Source: an uncultured Oscillospiraceae bacterium
GTDB taxonomy: Bacteria > Bacillota > Clostridia > Oscillospirales > Oscillospiraceae
Length of the DNA: 64,000 nt
Assembly (NCBI GenBank): GCA_910587255.1
Contig: CAJUKT010000001.1
Location: 26,478-90,477 of the forward strand
Direction: 5' to 3'
Every line of letters starts with the position of its first letter. The stretch's first letter is position 1. Of the stretch, positions 35,101-44,051 are shown piece by piece. The position numbers were made by a program, and so were the translations under genes. Under the pieces are notes generated by a model. The model saw only the letters and a program-made list of their open reading frames with translations, was not told the DNA's origin and ran no database searches.

Positions 35101-36558
35101 CTATACATAGTACAAAAATTTGGTGTTATACCTTTTATACATCCAGCAGCCAACCCCCAGTACGACGGCTACATCCGCAAGCATCAACAGATGGAACCAG
35201 ATCGTCGGAATTGTGGCCTCAATGACAATTTTGCGGAAGTAGCGGATAAACAGGTACACCGGGTTGAGCAAAAATAAGTTGCGCACCATGGGCTCATAGT
35301 TGTCAATGGTGTAGAAGATTGCGGACATATACATGAGGAGCATCGTAAACACAGACCACAGGTATTGGATATCCTTAAAAAACACGAACAGAGCGGACAG
35401 GATCAGCCCTATGCCGATGTTGAACAGCACCAGCAGGGCGATAGGGTAAAGGAGGCAGATAAACCTCCAGGTGAAGGTAATATTGTCCAAAACGCAAAAC
35501 ACAAAGAACACACATAAGGTAAGCCCAAAGTTGATTAGCGTTTGAACATTTTTGGAAAGCAGAAATAGATACTTTGGCACGTTGACCTTGGTAAAAATGC
35601 CCGCATTCCCAACAAGGGAAGTCATTCCCTGGCTGGTAGACTCATTGAAATATGAAAAGATCAGGTTGCCGCAAAACAGATAGGTCGTGTAGTGAGCGGT
35701 GGCACGGCCAAAGAACTGGGTGAATACAAGCCGCATGACGAGCAGCGTGAGCAGCGGAGACAAAATACTCCAGACCACGCCAAGAACTGTACGTTTATAC
35801 TTCTTTTTAAAATCCCGGGAAACCAATTCCTCAAAGAGGAACTGGTAGCTAAGCAGTTTCTTGAGCGGGCCCCGATTCCCATATTTTTGCACGACGCGCT
35901 TCCATATGCTGAGAAACCAATACGCCGCCCCCAGCAACACCAACAGGGTGGCAAAAAAAGCTGCCACAGCAATCCCAGCCGCCCGCAGGGCCTGTCCCAA
36001 GCCCGATGCAGGGAGGGAGAAGCGGACAGCGCCGCCGCTGGCACTGTATGTATCAACTGTATAGCGCATCCCATCTGCCTCGACTACTGCAATTCCCTTC
36101 CACTCATTGCCCCAAAAGGAAATTTCGATCTTATCAGTTTGAAAAAATTCATAGGTAATGGCATCGGTAGTATTGGAGCCTGAACGTTTATCCCCAGGCT
36201 CAAACCACCTGTACTGCCCCTCATATAAAGTCCACTTGCCGGCAGAAGGGGTAAAGTCCTCCATCTCTTTCCCATTTACATTGATTTTCGCAATGGTCAG
36301 CTCATATCCCAACGCAGCCTCATTATTTTCTTTTGCGGGGATGATGGTAACAGACCGCTTCGGCGTAACCGCTGATGAAACGGAGAGGGCAAGGAGTGTT
36401 GAACACACGTATATAATGACAGCCATTATTTTTATCGGGAAACCGATATTCCCTTGCAATCTGCGGCGGCCAAGCAAAATAATAGCCGCTACTGATATGA
36501 CTATTTCAATCAGGAAAACTAAATCTGTATTAATTGCGATCAATCCCTTCCGCGCCAT
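35101..36558 (-). CDS. ABC-2 type glycan export permease with an N-terminal extracytoplasmic extension
   Basis: 485 residues instead of the usual 255-290. Residues about 225-485 are a TagG-like permease nearly identical to that at 56672 (SYQFLFEELVSRDFKKKYKR, LFLLNPVYLFIRYFRKIVIE). The first 225 residues are extra: two helices (about 12-30, 44-62), a polar domain of about 130 residues (KINVNGKEMEDFTPSAG; ITYEFFQTDKIEISFWGNEW), and another helix. That domain probably faces outward and may sense or handle the polymer. No ribosome-binding site precedes the ATG; instead a perfect hairpin abuts it. Confidence 0.88.
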   Translation of the reverse strand: MARKGLIAINTDLVFLIEIVISVAAIILLGRRRLQGNIGFPIKIMAVIIYVCSTLLALSVSSAVTPKRSVTIIPAKENNEAALGYELTIAKINVNGKEMEDFTPSAGKWTLYEGQYRWFEPGDKRSGSNTTDAITYEFFQTDKIEISFWGNEWKGIAVVEADGMRYTVDTYSASGGAVRFSLPASGLGQALRAAGIAVAAFFATLLVLLGAAYWFLSIWKRVVQKYGNRGPLKKLLSYQFLFEELVSRDFKKKYKRTVLGVVWSILSPLLTLLVMRLVFTQFFGRATAHYTTYLFCGNLIFSYFNESTSQGMTSLVGNAGIFTKVNVPKYLFLLSKNVQTLINFGLTLCVFFVFCVLDNITFTWRFICLLYPIALLVLFNIGIGLILSALFVFFKDIQYLWSVFTMLLMYMSAIFYTIDNYEPMVRNLFLLNPVYLFIRYFRKIVIEATIPTIWFHLLMLADVAVVLGVGCWMYKRYNTKFLYYV

Positions 36559-36560
36559 AT

Positions 36561-36589
36561 GTGACCCGCCGGATAATCCGGCGGGTCAC
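36561..36589 (-). other. Perfect hairpin directly before the permease start
   Basis: GTGACCCGCCGGA (36561-36573) pairs perfectly with TCCGGCGGGTCAC (36577-36589), loop of 3. It occupies the position where the ribosome-binding site should be and has no T-run. Confidence 0.65.
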
Positions 36590-36605
36590 ATTCAGTAATG
36601 ACATC

Positions 36606-38498
36606 TCAGTCCCACAGCGCCATATCCCGCTCAATAAAGCAGTTGTTCCACTCCAGGCAGATCGTTACCCTTTTCTTCCTCTCTGCGGACAGCTTACCGC
36701 TTATATTGAAGCTATGCGTTTCACCGTCTGCGGCCTTGCTGCTGCAATCAATAATCGAATAATCGCTGCCGTCATGATTGTACAGCCTGAGGTATATCCG
36801 CTCCATTCCCTCTGCCGCTTTCGGAACGCTGCCCAATACAGTCAGCACACCTGAAAATGTGAACTTATTCAGAATTGGAGTATATGTCTTCTGCGACAAT
36901 TGAACCTGCATATCTGTCAGGTGCGTCCTATATGGATGCTGCAAAACCAGAGCGTTCAGCACATCCGCCCAATTGCTGTTGTAAAATCTCTCATGATATT
37001 GATCCACCATAACACGGGCATTTTCGGACATCTCCTCCACCTTCTTCGGGTGGGCCAGCATCCAGCATATTTTGTCCGCTAACATTTCAATATCATTCAA
37101 CTTTACCAGCAGCCCGTTTTTACCATTTGCAATCCCATCTTGCGGCCCATATTTATAGTCATAGGACACTACCGGGCAGCCGTTTGCCAGCGACTCACAC
37201 ACCGAAAGGCTATGTCCTTCAAAGGAACTGCACGAAACTGAAAATGCCGCCTTTTGGTACTCTCCTTCCACATCGTTTGTAAACGGTTCTAAAATCACCC
37301 ACCGGCCAAGGTCAAGCTCCTGGATCAGCCTCCGATATTCAGCTTCTGATGCCCCCCGTCCAAAAATATGCAGATGGGCATCGGGGTGCCGCTTACATAC
37401 GATTGCAAACGCCCTAATCAGGTGGGAGATCTGCTTTTGATTCTCATCAAAGCGCCCAATGTATACGGCCCTGTTTAAATCCCGGGTTGAAAAGGGCCTG
37501 ATTTCCTTCGGAATTCGGACGGTATTTGGCACGGTAAAAAGGACATCCCGTCCTCCCAGCCGCTTCCGAAAGTCCTCATTCGCTTGTTTTGTTAGCAAAA
37601 CAAGCGCGTCCATGGTGGACGCGACCACCTTTTCAATATTATCCCTGATTCTCGGATTTATAACAGAGTTCCAATTTCGTTCTCCGCCAAAACCGACTCC
37701 ATGGTTGACCCCGATCTTATATATTGTTTTCCCATCCCGCTCATGCATTTTTGAAAAACCCGGTTCAAAATCCAGGATAGGATCACAGAAAACAAAAATC
37801 TGCCCCGCGGCACATTCATTTACATACGATGAGAAAAAGCGCTGTCGAAACGGAGAGTAATCCTTGAATTCTTCCACCGTGTGGGCCGTCTCATCAAAAC
37901 TCCTGATTGAAGTTATGTTCCATGTGTTATTTGTCCAGACACTTTCAAAGGCGGTGTGGCAAAAGCCGTTAGGCGCAAAATAGCGCTCCCTTCTGTGTTT
38001 CGTTCCCTTATCACCCACGTAGTCTGTGATAATCCTGCTGAGAGAATCTTCCCAATACACCTCCGCCACTGATTCCCCGGCCGGCGATGTATAACGGATC
38101 TCGCGCTTCCCCGGCGTCTGACTCGGGATTTCTCTGGCCAGCTCCACACCATCCTGCCAGTATACTTTCCCCTTATTTGTCAATTCAACGCACAGCGTAT
38201 CTGATCTGGCCAGTATTCCGACCTCATGGTGAGTTCTGTTATCCGAGAGCCTCTCGCCCTCCCACGCTTCCCGGATCACAAAATTCTTTCTGCTGATCTC
38301 CGGATAGCCGTTTTGCTGATAGTGTTCTACACCGTTGAGCTGTTCCATGCTCCGGGCAGCGCACAAGATTGTGACATCCCGCCCGGCTCTAATCAACGTG
38401 CAGGCGCGCTTCAACATCGCCCGCGTCATACCTCCGGCATTCATAATCAGGCCGCCCCAGCAGAAAATATAGTTGCCTTCAGGAAAAACAACGCTCAT
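36606..38498 (-). CDS. Family 4 glycosyltransferase (TarM/GtfA-like)
   Basis: 630 residues. GT-B fold: an N-terminal Rossmann start (YIFCWGGLIMNAGGMTRAML), long insert, then the C-terminal nucleotide-sugar half with VYIGRFDENQKQISHLIRAF, HIFGRGASEAEYRRLI, and the donor-site SSFEGHSLSVCESLANGCPV. This layout resembles wall-teichoic-acid and serine-rich-protein glycosyltransferases. A beta-rich C-terminal domain (about 520-630) may bind the acceptor. Overlaps the upstream gene by 4 bases. Confidence 0.85.
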   Translation of the reverse strand: MSVVFPEGNYIFCWGGLIMNAGGMTRAMLKRACTLIRAGRDVTILCAARSMEQLNGVEHYQQNGYPEISRKNFVIREAWEGERLSDNRTHHEVGILARSDTLCVELTNKGKVYWQDGVELAREIPSQTPGKREIRYTSPAGESVAEVYWEDSLSRIITDYVGDKGTKHRRERYFAPNGFCHTAFESVWTNNTWNITSIRSFDETAHTVEEFKDYSPFRQRFFSSYVNECAAGQIFVFCDPILDFEPGFSKMHERDGKTIYKIGVNHGVGFGGERNWNSVINPRIRDNIEKVVASTMDALVLLTKQANEDFRKRLGGRDVLFTVPNTVRIPKEIRPFSTRDLNRAVYIGRFDENQKQISHLIRAFAIVCKRHPDAHLHIFGRGASEAEYRRLIQELDLGRWVILEPFTNDVEGEYQKAAFSVSCSSFEGHSLSVCESLANGCPVVSYDYKYGPQDGIANGKNGLLVKLNDIEMLADKICWMLAHPKKVEEMSENARVMVDQYHERFYNSNWADVLNALVLQHPYRTHLTDMQVQLSQKTYTPILNKFTFSGVLTVLGSVPKAAEGMERIYLRLYNHDGSDYSIIDCSSKAADGETHSFNISGKLSAERKKRVTICLEWNNCFIERDMALWD

Positions 38499-41203
38499 AT
38501 AGCTGCCTCCCTATCTTCCTCATACCGCACCATCAAATCTTCCAGCAAGGCGCCTTCCTTCATTCCAGGCTCCTCCTCCATCAGCGCATGATATATCCGA
38601 TCACATTGCCCATTGTCGTAATGAAGGTAGAAGTTATCCATTCGTCGCTGATAAACCGCTTCCGGGCGTCCATTGTTTTCAAATATTTTGCGAAGGGCAT
38701 CTATCGCCTCGCCCACAGTCTGGACAAGCGGTCCAAACCCTTCTTCCAAGGGAATATCCACCTGACGGTAACTCATAAGTCCCGCCTTAAACTGCTCATA
38801 ATCGGGGAAAAAATAGACGATCGCTCTTTTTAAATACACAAAGTCAAAGGTGAAGGAGGAATAATCTGATAAAAAGATAGAATATTCCTCAGCGTTCACA
38901 TTCACCTCCGCAAGCCGGATGCGCGGATTAGAGAAAGAAAAGCACTCCCGGTAGCAGTTGAATATGGGATGCAGCTTCAAATCGAGCGTATAGTCGTACT
39001 TTTCCAGGAGCTTTGCCAACTCCCCGCTATCCAAAAAAGCCCGGAGCATTTGATAAAAATCTGAGGCCAAAAAGCGCTCATGCTGTGGGTTCCAATTTCC
39101 TGCCCCGTCAAAAGCAATAAGATACTGCCTCCAGGACGGCGCCATCAAGATCCGCTTTTCTTCCGCCGTCCGCGCTGTGTCGATATAGTCGTATCTTGGC
39201 ATCCCTGCGGGGATAAGGCACGCTCTCCTGAAGTGATAGTTGCGGATCAGGTTGCTGATTTCATAGGATGTAGATACAACTTCCCTGTCAATCGCAAGCT
39301 TTTCCAGCGAATATTTATGGGGCTGATGCGCGTGCAGCACTCCATGCTGGAGATAGATGACCTCCGGCTCGTTGATATCGCGGTAATGCCCGTAGGTTTG
39401 GGCATCAAACGGGCAGTAATTATACGGTTCAATATATGCTGTGATGGCCTTCTCGCACTGGAGGTATAGGAATTTGTGGCGTTTCGTCCCAAACAGAACC
39501 ACTTGCTTTGGTGGAATGCCTTCAAACGCATCAGACTCAGCAAAGGATTCATCGTGCGTCACATAATATCTGATGACACCATCGTCCTGCTTCAGATCGT
39601 GTATAAACTGATAGTACCCGTTATCCTTCCCCACACCTGTGCTGTCATAATACAGCCAGATACGCTTTCCCCTTTTGCAGTTCAACGAAGCCAGCTTCCT
39701 GACCAGCCAAAACTTTTTGTTGTTTTTCCAGTACCAGCGTTCAAGCCCAGGGTTGGAATAAGCTCCCTCTTGAACTCTTCTGACCGTAAACGTCAGTTTC
39801 TTCCTGACGCACTCTGTTCCATGCCGATGAAACCGCTGGTACTTGGCTCTCGTTTTGAAGCTGAGATCCGGCATAAAATAATATTTAACCCCGATCGGAT
39901 TCCCATCCAGCTTCACCTTCAGCGTAACGCTCGTGTCTGTGATACTGCTGACCCGAAAACAGAATTGCCAAAAGACCCCCGTTTGGATTCTGCTTTTATA
40001 ATGGCTTTGGGCAGAGGGTATGAGCTGGAGCGGCTGTTCAACGCTTACCCCGTCATTTGTGAACACGGCAAAAAGTTCGGGAACTGACGAGAAAAGAAAA
40101 TATGGTGATTTCAGAAATCCCCACCACTCTACGTAATCCGCCTCAATCCTCACCCGGGTAAAAACGGCAGTCACGTTTTTTCCCATACAGAGTATGTGCT
40201 CCCCACGGCACAAAACAACCGCATTTTTGCCTGTGCACAGATGCAAATCGCTTCTGTCCTTGAGCGACAGCAAATAAAAGCGGTGATAGATATCAATATT
40301 GGGATGTCCAAGGATTAAGTCATCGTCTATGTGATTCAAAATCTCTCTGATTCTGTCCAGCGCCCGTTCGCGCCTTTGCGATTCGTAGTGGTATGGGAAA
40401 AACACATCCTGTACGATCTTCCATCCAAAATCGTTCAACACAATCGTTTGGATATACGAATCAACAGTTCCGTCTTTGGTATACTTCTCAAAGAAATATC
40501 TATAGAGCCCCATTGTGGGCTCAAATGTGTAGTATGGATTGACAAAAGTATCTGTTGTCCCGTTTCCATGCTTACGATAGTAGTATTTTGCATTACAGAT
40601 GTAGCCGATTTTTCTCTCCCGTAAGATAATGTCCGTCACATATGCTTCGTCCTCGTGAAATGACAGATCCTGGTCGAATAAGATATTGTCTCTTCCTATG
40701 TTTTTTGTGGCGATATTCAGTGTGGGAAATCCGGCAAACGGGATTTCGTCCAACGTGTACACTTTCGTTTGATGGATAATCCTATCTCTGCTATGTTGCA
40801 CTTCTATTCCATTTTCATGCCAAAACACTCGGGGGTAACTGACAACATCCACCTCATCATAGTGCTCGTCAAAAAAATCTGTCACGTTCTTCACCGTTTC
40901 CGAAGAGAGCGTATCGTCGCCGTCCAGATAAAACAGATACTTCCCCTTCGCATTCAAAATACCGGCGTTGCGCGCAGCGGAAACCCCCCGATTTTCCTGT
41001 GAAATAACCTTAAAGTTTTCATGCTCCGCCGCAAAACGCTCACAAATCTTCCCGCTGCCATCAGTGGAACCGTCATTAATCATTAGCACTTCCATTTCCC
41101 CCTGGGAAATAGTCTGGGCCAGCAGGGAGTTTAAGCAGTCCTCCAAATACCGATCAACGTTGTAAACCGGGATAATTACCGTTACCTGATACTCAAAATT
41201 CAT
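38495..41203 (-). CDS. Fused GT2 glycosyltransferase / CDP-glycerol-type phosphotransferase
   Basis: 902 residues. Residues 1-240 form a GT2 domain (VTVIIPVYNVDRYLEDCLNS; DGDDT metal site). Residues about 530-870 are a Glyphos_transf (TagB/TagF) domain with IYLQHGVLHAHQPHKYS, LMAPSWRQYL, LKLHPIF and LSDYSSFTFDFVYLKR. The two are linked by about 280 residues of unclear fold. Probably adds a sugar and then polyol-phosphate units. It overlaps the downstream GT4 by 4 and the upstream epimerase by 11 bases. Confidence 0.88.
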   Translation of the reverse strand: MNFEYQVTVIIPVYNVDRYLEDCLNSLLAQTISQGEMEVLMINDGSTDGSGKICERFAAEHENFKVISQENRGVSAARNAGILNAKGKYLFYLDGDDTLSSETVKNVTDFFDEHYDEVDVVSYPRVFWHENGIEVQHSRDRIIHQTKVYTLDEIPFAGFPTLNIATKNIGRDNILFDQDLSFHEDEAYVTDIILRERKIGYICNAKYYYRKHGNGTTDTFVNPYYTFEPTMGLYRYFFEKYTKDGTVDSYIQTIVLNDFGWKIVQDVFFPYHYESQRRERALDRIREILNHIDDDLILGHPNIDIYHRFYLLSLKDRSDLHLCTGKNAVVLCRGEHILCMGKNVTAVFTRVRIEADYVEWWGFLKSPYFLFSSVPELFAVFTNDGVSVEQPLQLIPSAQSHYKSRIQTGVFWQFCFRVSSITDTSVTLKVKLDGNPIGVKYYFMPDLSFKTRAKYQRFHRHGTECVRKKLTFTVRRVQEGAYSNPGLERWYWKNNKKFWLVRKLASLNCKRGKRIWLYYDSTGVGKDNGYYQFIHDLKQDDGVIRYYVTHDESFAESDAFEGIPPKQVVLFGTKRHKFLYLQCEKAITAYIEPYNYCPFDAQTYGHYRDINEPEVIYLQHGVLHAHQPHKYSLEKLAIDREVVSTSYEISNLIRNYHFRRACLIPAGMPRYDYIDTARTAEEKRILMAPSWRQYLIAFDGAGNWNPQHERFLASDFYQMLRAFLDSGELAKLLEKYDYTLDLKLHPIFNCYRECFSFSNPRIRLAEVNVNAEEYSIFLSDYSSFTFDFVYLKRAIVYFFPDYEQFKAGLMSYRQVDIPLEEGFGPLVQTVGEAIDALRKIFENNGRPEAVYQRRMDNFYLHYDNGQCDRIYHALMEEEPGMKEGALLEDLMVRYEEDREAAI

Positions 41204-42257
41204 TTTGCAGCATTCCCATCGTTAGTTTGATTCCTGACCTGATGTCATATTGAGGCCTCCACCCCAGCGCTTTCAGCTTTTCCCCGCACATAACGGCCCG
41301 GGTAGCGGTAGAGTATCCGGCCCGCTCTGTTTCACTGGGCAGGTCGAACACCACCTTCCTCCCAGAGATATCCGCCACAAGGTTCGCCAAGTCCTTCAGC
41401 GTAATGTCCGATCCGCTGTCTGCCAGGTTATAAGCCTCTCCGCAGGCGCCGTCTGCCAGCACATATAGCAGTCCGAGAACCGCATCCGCGGCAAAGGCAT
41501 AAGAGTAAAGCTGATTCCCCATGCTTTTCAGCACGATATCTTCCCTGGCCAGTCCTTTTTTAATAAACTGTGCGATGGCCTTGGTATCGCTCATCCGCAT
41601 GGTTGGGCCATAGCAGCGGGGCAGACGGATGGCCGCCGCAGACACACCCTTCTCCCGGATGTACGCCTGACACAGCGCCTCGCTCACCCGCTTTGCCTCA
41701 GGATATCCGGCCCGCAGCGTATTGCAGTCCAGGTAACCACAATAGTTTTCTTCAAAGCAGTCCACATCACCGCGGTTTTCCCCGTAGACCTCTACGCTGG
41801 ATAATAGCAGAAAGCGCGATCCTGGAATTCCCGCCGCCGTTTCCAGCATTTCCCGGGTTCCCAAAACATTGGCTAAGATTGTGTTAACCGGCTCACCGGC
41901 GTACTGTGCCGGATGAGTGGTGCTGGCGGCATGAATCAGGAATTCCGGCTTTTCTGCAAAATCATCCAGTGGCTGGGTGATTTCATGGGGAAAAAAGCAA
42001 AACTCTTTTTTCCCCATCCAGCGTGAGAATCGGTGCCCGGCCGTTTTCATGCTGCGGCCGGTGGCGAAAATGCGGCATCGCCGGGCGGGAGCGGATATCT
42101 CATTTCGCAGCATCAAAGCGTCCACCAGCAGGCTGCCGATCATGCCGCTGGCGCCCGAAATCAGGATTCCTTTTCCCTCCAGCCGTCCCCAATCTGGAAA
42201 CGCACCGATCAAATTCTTCAGAAGTTCCCGGTATGCCTCCTGTTTCAACAAATCCAT
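41193..42257 (-). CDS. NAD-dependent epimerase/dehydratase (extended SDR)
   Basis: 354 residues with Rossmann motif GASGMIG at 35-41, SSVEVYGE, catalytic YPEAK Tyr-Lys and RLPRCYGPTM. Follows the TarI-like gene by 8 bases, so it probably acts on, or supplies substrate to, the CDP-activated sugar or polyol. TarI is usually paired with TarJ, an alcohol dehydrogenase of a different family, which is not found here; this SDR may replace it. Start after AGGTGATGG. Confidence 0.82.
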   Translation of the reverse strand: MDLLKQEAYRELLKNLIGAFPDWGRLEGKGILISGASGMIGSLLVDALMLRNEISAPARRCRIFATGRSMKTAGHRFSRWMGKKEFCFFPHEITQPLDDFAEKPEFLIHAASTTHPAQYAGEPVNTILANVLGTREMLETAAGIPGSRFLLLSSVEVYGENRGDVDCFEENYCGYLDCNTLRAGYPEAKRVSEALCQAYIREKGVSAAAIRLPRCYGPTMRMSDTKAIAQFIKKGLAREDIVLKSMGNQLYSYAFAADAVLGLLYVLADGACGEAYNLADSGSDITLKDLANLVADISGRKVVFDLPSETERAGYSTATRAVMCGEKLKALGWRPQYDIRSGIKLTMGMLQNEF

Positions 42258-42265
42258 ACCATCAC

Positions 42266-42982
42266 CTATTTCAGCCAGTTGTCCCGTTCCATCTTCATGT
42301 ATGCCTTGAAGAGTTCCAGATCGTCTTTTGTTGTCAGCTTGATATTTTTTTCAGAACCAGCCGCAAAAAACAACCGCTCCCCAAGCTCCACCATCAGGGT
42401 ATTGGCATAGGTTCCTCCCTGAATGCCAATCTGCTCCGCAAACGCCTTCTCATAAGCCCAGATCAATTTCCCGTATGTATAGCCCTGAGGCGTCGACACA
42501 CGACGCAGCGTTTCACGGGGAATATACCTTGTGGTGGACACTTCGTCATCCACCACAAATATCTGCTCATTATACGGCAGCGCGGTGACGGCATTGCCGT
42601 ATTTTTTGCATTTGATGATAATATCTGAAAGGACAAATTCATCCACCATAGGACGGATTCCGTCATGGATGATAATGATATCATCCTCATTGCACTGTCC
42701 CCTCAATCCCAGCAGGCCGTTTCGGATAGACTCCTGAGCAGTATCCCCATTGGACACTACCCACTTGAGTTTCTCGATACCAAACTGCTTGGCGTAGGCC
42801 CAGAGCACATCATGCCAGCCATCAATGCACACCACCTCAATGGCGTCGATCTCCGGGTGCTTTTGAAAACTCTCCAGCGTATAAACGATAATCGGTTTGT
42901 CGTACACATTGATAAATTGTTTCGGGATGTCCTGGCCCATTCGGCTGCCGCTCCCGCCGGCAATGATCAACGCTATATTCAT
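42266..42982 (-). CDS. IspD/TarI-like cytidylyltransferase
   Basis: 238 residues. The nucleotidyltransferase start MNIALIIAGGSGSRMGQDIP, KQFINVYDKPIIVYTLE, HDGIRPMVDEFV and VSTPQGYTYG motifs belong to the IspD/TarI family that makes CDP-methylerythritol or CDP-ribitol. Its place in a glycan operon favours D-ribitol-5-phosphate or a similar polyol phosphate as substrate, and thus a teichoic-acid-like polymer. The frame extends upstream, but the ATG at 42982 gives the family length. Confidence 0.85.
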   Translation of the reverse strand: MNIALIIAGGSGSRMGQDIPKQFINVYDKPIIVYTLESFQKHPEIDAIEVVCIDGWHDVLWAYAKQFGIEKLKWVVSNGDTAQESIRNGLLGLRGQCNEDDIIIIHDGIRPMVDEFVLSDIIIKCKKYGNAVTALPYNEQIFVVDDEVSTTRYIPRETLRRVSTPQGYTYGKLIWAYEKAFAEQIGIQGGTYANTLMVELGERLFFAAGSEKNIKLTTKDDLELFKAYMKMERDNWLK

Positions 42983-43007
42983 CGCGCCTGCATTCCTCTT
43001 CTCTTTC

Positions 43008-44009
43008 TCATAGCGGGCTGCCGTGCTTCCGCTCATAAAGCCAGCTCACCAGCCCTGCAAAGGCAAAGGACCACCATGTTGGATACGGGATCAATTTCAA
43101 AACAAGCCTCCCCGCCAAACCCACTTCGGCGGCCTCAGCCGCCCGCTCCATATGCGGTGCACAAAAGGCCGATACCTCCCGCAGTATTGGAAGGGCCGCC
43201 CGCCGCGCCTCTCTCGGGTTTCGGACATATCCACACCATAGCCCGACCGCCGATGCCGCGCACTGGGCCAACAGCAGATCCTCCAGTTCCGGCCAGTTCT
43301 CCCGCATCTCTCCATACCGTTTCTCTGCCGCCTTGTAATGATTCAGCCGATTCTCCAGTGAAATATTATGTACGATGCTCTCCGGCCTCTGTAAATAGTT
43401 GTATTTGGATTCCGGCAGGCACACCGTCTTTTCCGCACGCTCAAACAGGCGGTACATCACTGCCATGTCCTCGAAAGTCCCGCTCCCCGGAAAGACAATT
43501 CTTTCCCATAAGCCTGCACGAAACAGCTTATCACAGCAATAATTTTGCAGCGTGTCATTGTTCAGCAGCAGCGCCAGCGCATCCTCCCGGCTCATGAACA
43601 AATCCTCATCCCAGCCCCGTACAACTTTTCTGTCTGGATAAATTTCCGTCCGGCTGCACACTGCGATGTCAGCCCCATACTCCCTGGCTTTTCTCAGCAT
43701 ATAACTGTACATATCCGGCTCAATCCAGTCATCCGAGTCCACCCAGCCGATCCACTCTCCTGTAGCGGCCGTCAGGCCAGCGTTCCTTGCGGAGGACACC
43801 CCGCCGTTTGCCTTATGTATCACCCGCACACGCTTATCCTGCGCAGCGTATTCATCGCAGATAGCGCCACAGCCATCGGGAGAGCCGTCGTCCACCAGGA
43901 TGATCTCCAAGTTTTGATAGGTCTGGCCTACAATGCTGTCCAGACACTTTCGAAGATATGGTTCCACCTTGTACACCGGCACAATCACCGAGATCTTCGG
44001 TTCACTCAT
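43008..44009 (-). CDS. GT2 glycosyltransferase, locus A
   Basis: 333 residues. GT-A domain KISVIVPVYKVEPYLRKCLD with VDDGSPDGCG and metal-binding DSDDW, then acceptor region FEDMAVMYRLFERAEK and a hydrophobic C-terminal tail (about 295-325) that may attach to the membrane. Clearly paralogous to the locus B enzyme at 59615 over its full length, so the two loci share this transfer step or duplicated it. Confidence 0.9.
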   Translation of the reverse strand: MSEPKISVIVPVYKVEPYLRKCLDSIVGQTYQNLEIILVDDGSPDGCGAICDEYAAQDKRVRVIHKANGGVSSARNAGLTAATGEWIGWVDSDDWIEPDMYSYMLRKAREYGADIAVCSRTEIYPDRKVVRGWDEDLFMSREDALALLLNNDTLQNYCCDKLFRAGLWERIVFPGSGTFEDMAVMYRLFERAEKTVCLPESKYNYLQRPESIVHNISLENRLNHYKAAEKRYGEMRENWPELEDLLLAQCAASAVGLWCGYVRNPREARRAALPILREVSAFCAPHMERAAEAAEVGLAGRLVLKLIPYPTWWSFAFAGLVSWLYERKHGSPL

Positions 44010-44051
44010 GGCCGTCTGCCCCTAGATAGCATCTCCCCGGCTCTTACCATT

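Noticed and set aside
42541..42560. CCACCACAAAT resembling the sequence just after tRNA-Val, as a possible far attachment site
   Set aside because: Only about 11 bases match and it lies inside the tarI-like coding sequence.
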